A stretch of DNA of 64,000 nt from Candidatus Auribacterota bacterium (GTDB taxonomy: Bacteria > Auribacterota > JAFGBW01 > JAFGJP01). The DNA lies in NCBI GenBank assembly GCA_023144635.1, contig JAGLFH010000019.1:1-64000 (forward strand). Reading direction: 5' to 3'. This document shows, piece after piece, positions 60,876 to 64,000 of the stretch (position 1 is its first letter; every line of letters begins with the position of its first letter). Below the pieces are notes generated by a model. It was given only the letters and a program-made list of their open reading frames with translations, ran no database searches and had not been told where the DNA came from. The position numbers were made by a program, and so were the translations under genes.

Positions 60876-62075
60876 TTATTTTTTTGTTTTAGTTTTTTTA
60901 GATTTTGATTTTTCTGGCGTTTGTCCTCTGTCTTCTGATTTCTTTTGCTTTAACAGTGTTAAAACAAATCTTGAAAGACCTTTTTCATTGTATTTTATCT
61001 GGAGGTCTCCTTTGATCTGCTTGGCAAGCCAATATGCAAAATAAAGGCCTATTCCCTGATGGTCTCCTTTTGTTGTGAAAAATGGAGTAAAAATACTTTC
61101 ACCGATGTAAGGAGGTATTCCATTACCACTGTCAAAGTATGTCAATTCTATAGAACCATTAGAATTTTTATCGCACTGAACAGTTATTTGCTGATCCTTT
61201 AAATTTGCTATGGCCTCAATTGAATTACTCATTAACACCACAAAAATATTTAGAAGAGCGCTTTTACTTCCACAAACGGTCAGTTTTTTTTCAACTTCAG
61301 CCTGAAGCCTTAAAGATATATCATGACCTGCAAAGTTTTTCTTACATACGTGTTCAAAAGATTGGTTGATTATGTCGTAAATGTTTATTGTCTCGTCTGT
61401 TTTAATGCCTTCTCTTACTGAAAATATCTGCTTTTGTATTTCCTTTATCCTGTCAATTGCTTTAATAGAGCTTTCAAGTATTTCCGGCATCTCCTTTAAA
61501 AGAAACTCTATCTTTTTTTTATCTTTCGCATCACCGTTATTGTTAAATGACTTCTGCATTAAAGAACAAAGTTTATTGAGCTGTTCATAATTTCCTTTTA
61601 AAAAAGCAAGCGGATTATTTACTGAATGAGCAAATCCTGTCGCAAGTGTTCCGATTGCGGCTATTTTTTCTGAAAAATTCATTTTTTCCCTGTGTTCTTC
61701 AAGCTCTTTTTTCATTTTTTCTTTTTGTTCTATTCTTTCAAGATTTGAAATAAGCTCATCAAGGTTTACAGGTTTTCTTAAGTAGTTATATGCTCCAAGT
61801 TTCAGGCAATTAACGGCATCATTCATATCACCGTGGCCTGTTATCATGATATAATAAGTATCAGGATAGCTTGCTTTAGTTTTTTCTAAAAGCTCAACTC
61901 CATCAATACCTGGCATGCGAATATCCATAATACAAACATCTATTAAACCCTTTTCAAAAACATAAAGAGCTTTAACTGCATTTTCTGTTGTTTCAACTGA
62001 ATGTCCGGCTTTTTCTAAGAAATCAGAGAGCGAGTCACGAATTACTTTTTCATCATCAACTATTAAAATTTTCAT
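60876..62075 (-). CDS. Receiver-histidine kinase with repeat-derived C-terminal tail
   Basis: The 399-residue cytoplasmic protein has a receiver (ILIVDDEKVIRDSL, VCIMDIRMPGIDG, LRKPVNLDE), a HisKA-like segment with GFAHSVNNPLAFLKGN and an HATPase domain (YFDSGNGIPPYIGESIF, HQGIGLYFAYWLAK). The last 24 residues or so (KKSEDRGQTPEKSKSKKTKT) are encoded by a CAGA-GACAGAGGA dispersed repeat (60914-60942), so the natural end was probably shorter. It is one of a string of two-component genes upstream of cheA. Confidence 0.85.
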   Translation of the reverse strand: MKILIVDDEKVIRDSLSDFLEKAGHSVETTENAVKALYVFEKGLIDVCIMDIRMPGIDGVELLEKTKASYPDTYYIMITGHGDMNDAVNCLKLGAYNYLRKPVNLDELISNLERIEQKEKMKKELEEHREKMNFSEKIAAIGTLATGFAHSVNNPLAFLKGNYEQLNKLCSLMQKSFNNNGDAKDKKKIEFLLKEMPEILESSIKAIDRIKEIQKQIFSVREGIKTDETINIYDIINQSFEHVCKKNFAGHDISLRLQAEVEKKLTVCGSKSALLNIFVVLMSNSIEAIANLKDQQITVQCDKNSNGSIELTYFDSGNGIPPYIGESIFTPFFTTKGDHQGIGLYFAYWLAKQIKGDLQIKYNEKGLSRFVLTLLKQKKSEDRGQTPEKSKSKKTKTKK

Positions 62076-62119
62076 TTTTTACGCTCCGTGCTGTATAAAA
62101 AAGATGTTAATACTCTATA

Positions 62120-62527
62120 CTATCCTTCCAATCTGTCAGTGCGTATTCTTTCAACTGCCGTGTTAATATCCTTGCTTCTTTTTATTTTATTGAGCGTTGA
62201 AAGAAGATTAGTAAGATCAAGGGGTTTTTTAATAAAGCTGAATGCTCCGCAGTGAAAGCTTTCTGCTGCATTCCACATACTTCCTACACCAGTTATAATG
62301 ATGTATTTTGCATCCGGATTTATTAGTTTTGCCTGACAAAGAAGCTTGATACCATCTTTATCTTTAATTGCAAAATCAAAGATTCCCACATCAATGTTTT
62401 TTCTTCTTAAAAGATCAAGGGCCGCTTCTTCATCCGCAGCTGTAAATACAGTGTGGCCTGTTTTGCTCAAAAAATCTCCTAGGCTTTTTCTTATTATTTC
62501 TTCGTCATCAACAAGCAATATGTTCAT
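62120..62527 (-). CDS. Stand-alone response regulator receiver
   Basis: The 135-residue receiver has LLVDDEEIIRKSL, VGIFDFAIKDKDGI (phospho-Asp in an unusual FDF context without the usual MP), ITGVGSMWNA and FIKKPLDLTN (Lys). It starts 44 bases upstream of the following receiver-kinase and resembles that protein's own receiver, suggesting duplication. Confidence 0.85.
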   Translation of the reverse strand: MNILLVDDEEIIRKSLGDFLSKTGHTVFTAADEEAALDLLRRKNIDVGIFDFAIKDKDGIKLLCQAKLINPDAKYIIITGVGSMWNAAESFHCGAFSFIKKPLDLTNLLSTLNKIKRSKDINTAVERIRTDRLEG

Positions 62528-62716
62528 ATTTATTCTCCAAAATTAAACTTTTATGGATTCAAATATCTGTTATATATATTTTTTTTATTATCGCTCTTAA
62601 AATAAAGGCTTAGCTGTGCCTCTCTTAAATAATTATTAGAAAGACTAAGCTCAAACTTTTTATATATTTTTTTATTATTTATAAATATTTTCATTTTCTT
62701 TTTCTCATTAAACTGT

Positions 62717-63139
62717 TTATAGATTCTGTTTTGTTACATTTAATATTTCTTCTACTTGATTCCCTTTACTCAACACTTCACTTTTGTAAGCTTCAGTATT
62801 CTCTATACACGTTAAAAGCTCGGTAAGGTCTATTGGTTTTAAAAGATACTCAGAGGCACCATACCTTACAGCACTTCTTGCTGTTTGAAGATCTCCGTAT
62901 CCGGTTATAAAAATGACTTCTGCGCACTCATCAAGTTCTTTTATTATTTTTAAAACCTTTATGCCGCCATAATCCGGTAGGAATATATCAGTTATGACAA
63001 GATCTATTTTATTTTCAGAAAAAAGATCAAGTCCGTTCTTACCGGAATATGCATAGATTACTTCATATCCGTGTTTTTCTAAAAAATCACCAATAGTTCT
63101 ATGAAGGATTTCATCATCATCAATAAAAAGAATTCTCAT
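62717..63139 (-). CDS. Stand-alone response regulator receiver
   Basis: I choose ATG 63139, preceded by AAAGGAG; the frame is open for 14 more codons upstream without such a site. The 140-residue receiver has LFIDDDEILHRTI, LVITDIFLPDYGGI (phospho-Asp), FITGYGDLQTA and YLLKPIDLTE (Lys). The 257-bp upstream spacer holds palindromes. Confidence 0.87.
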   Translation of the reverse strand: MRILFIDDDEILHRTIGDFLEKHGYEVIYAYSGKNGLDLFSENKIDLVITDIFLPDYGGIKVLKIIKELDECAEVIFITGYGDLQTARSAVRYGASEYLLKPIDLTELLTCIENTEAYKSEVLSKGNQVEEILNVTKQNL

Positions 63140-63266
63140 TCTCTTAACTCCTTTAATTATGCTGTGAGAACTTAAGAGCAATAGCTATGCCAACTACAAG
63201 GAAAAACGCATCTTATTCTGGTACAGAAAGTTACAGCAATACGCAAAAACAGTTTTTTAAAACATA

Positions 63267-63282
63267 TTGGTTATATGACCAA
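63267..63282. promoter_or_regulatory. Imperfect palindrome upstream of the receiver gene
   Basis: TTGGT and ACCAA arms surround TATATG, about 130 bases upstream of ATG 63139. A second, perfect palindrome occurs at 63363-63378. Confidence 0.3.
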
Positions 63283-63362
63283 CTAATTTCAGATAATTTA
63301 TAGATATCTATGTAACTTATTGATATGAGTATGGTTGTAAAATATGGTTATATTTCACAATT

Positions 63363-63378
63363 TTGGGAATATTCCCAA
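63363..63378. promoter_or_regulatory. Perfect 16-bp palindrome
   Basis: TTGGGAATATTCCCAA is fully symmetric and lies in the spacer between two two-component genes. It could be an operator; no regulator with a DNA-binding domain is encoded in this window. Confidence 0.4.
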
Positions 63379-63438
63379 GTAAAATTGAGAATTGATTGAG
63401 AAAAACAGAAGATTTGATTTGTATAAATACTAGAAAAG

Positions 63439-64000
63439 TTATTTACCAATCGGTAGATTAATAATAAAAGAAGCACCTTCATTTTCAGTGGCATCAAAGA
63501 TAAGTGAACCAAAGTGGTCCCTAATAATTCCATAACTTATAGAAAGTCCGAGTCCGGATGCCTTATCGCTTGGTTTTGTGGTAAAAAAAGGATCAAAGAT
63601 TTTATCTATATTTTCTTGAGGTATTCCAAGACCGTTATCTTTAATTTTTATTATTATATTTTCAACTTCATCTATATGGTCTTTGGTAACCGTTATAATG
63701 ATATTTTTATCAAATTCTTTACCATCATTTGCACAAACAACACCTTTTTCATCAAGAGAATCCCTTGCATTAGCTATAAGGTTCACAAACACTTGTTGTA
63801 TTTGTGTTCGGTAGATATTTATTTGGGGAAGATCTGTATCATATTTTTTTGTAATATTTATATCATGTTTTCTTAACTGCTGACCTATAAATTTAAAGAC
63901 ATCATCAATAATACTTACTATATTAACTTCTTCTTTTTCCAAGACTTTATCAAGACCAGCAAACTCACGCATGTGAGTTATTATGCTAGACATCCTGTCT
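63439..64000 (-). CDS. Sensor histidine kinase, C-terminal part (runs off right edge)
   Basis: The frame is open through base 64000. The visible part begins with DRMSSIITHMREFAG, the end of a dimerisation helix, and continues with HATPase_c: IYRTQIQQVFVNLIANARDS (N box), IKDNGLGIPQENIDKIFDPF and SGLGLSISYGIIRDH. The protein ends shortly after, so there is no C-terminal receiver. The input domain and His box lie outside the window. Confidence 0.9.
   Translation of the reverse strand, partial: DRMSSIITHMREFAGLDKVLEKEEVNIVSIIDDVFKFIGQQLRKHDINITKKYDTDLPQINIYRTQIQQVFVNLIANARDSLDEKGVVCANDGKEFDKNIIITVTKDHIDEVENIIIKIKDNGLGIPQENIDKIFDPFFTTKPSDKASGLGLSISYGIIRDHFGSLIFDATENEGASFIINLPIGK

Overview
The window is about 64 kb of AT-rich DNA (by eye about one third G+C) from a Gram-negative, motile bacterium. 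Signs of a diderm cell are three TonB-dependent outer-membrane receptors with signal peptides and terminal aromatic residues. Motility is indicated by a full chemotaxis cluster, a Maf-type flagellin glycosylation gene with a coupled partner, a FlaG-like protein and a type IV pilus assembly ATPase. IspH shows that isoprenoids are made by the MEP pathway. Intergenic DNA is full of short dispersed repeats with C/A/G-rich short periods. Lineage cannot be fixed from the sequence; an uncultivated Desulfobacterota, Omnitrophota or similar lineage would fit, but this is a guess.

Region 1-22 kb is mostly housekeeping and mostly on the minus strand: a membrane pyrophosphatase (partial) behind a PLP fold-type IV protein that appears to have lost its cofactor-binding residues; a GlcD-type FAD oxidase (+); an IspH-UbiA fusion followed by ogt; a decayed REP-associated transposase containing a 28-bp perfect palindrome; an ABC-2 exporter; a pilB operon with two receiver proteins and a lysine-tailed protein; glmS-nagA-folC; gpsA-plsY; a YchF-like GTPase; and an LPP20-like exported protein. 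Three tRNA genes (Thr-Tyr-Gly) follow at 22.1-22.5 kb.

Region 22.7-28.2 kb (plus strand) holds an exported transglutaminase-like protein with a DUF350 protein, an LhgO-like oxidoreductase, the Maf pair and a YkgJ-type cysteine-cluster protein.

Region 28.4-43 kb is the most unusual part. Three PF04392-type periplasmic binding proteins (minus strand) alternate with three TonB-dependent receptors (plus strand), with no ABC permease or ATPase. In the first module the binding protein is sandwiched between a receiver-kinase and a membrane hybrid histidine kinase in one tight operon. I propose an expanded outer-membrane uptake and sensing system in which the binding proteins report ligand to the kinases.

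Region 43-64 kb holds a FlaG-like gene, a YbiT-type ABC-F ATPase and a large minus-strand chemotaxis locus: cheA, cheW, an MCP with two extracytoplasmic CZB-like modules, cheD, cheR, cheD, a PAS hybrid kinase, cheY, a CheX/CheC-like gene, cheB, a coiled-coil/TPR protein, cheY, cheX, cheX. Upstream of cheA lies an array of stand-alone receivers and receiver-kinases running off the right edge.
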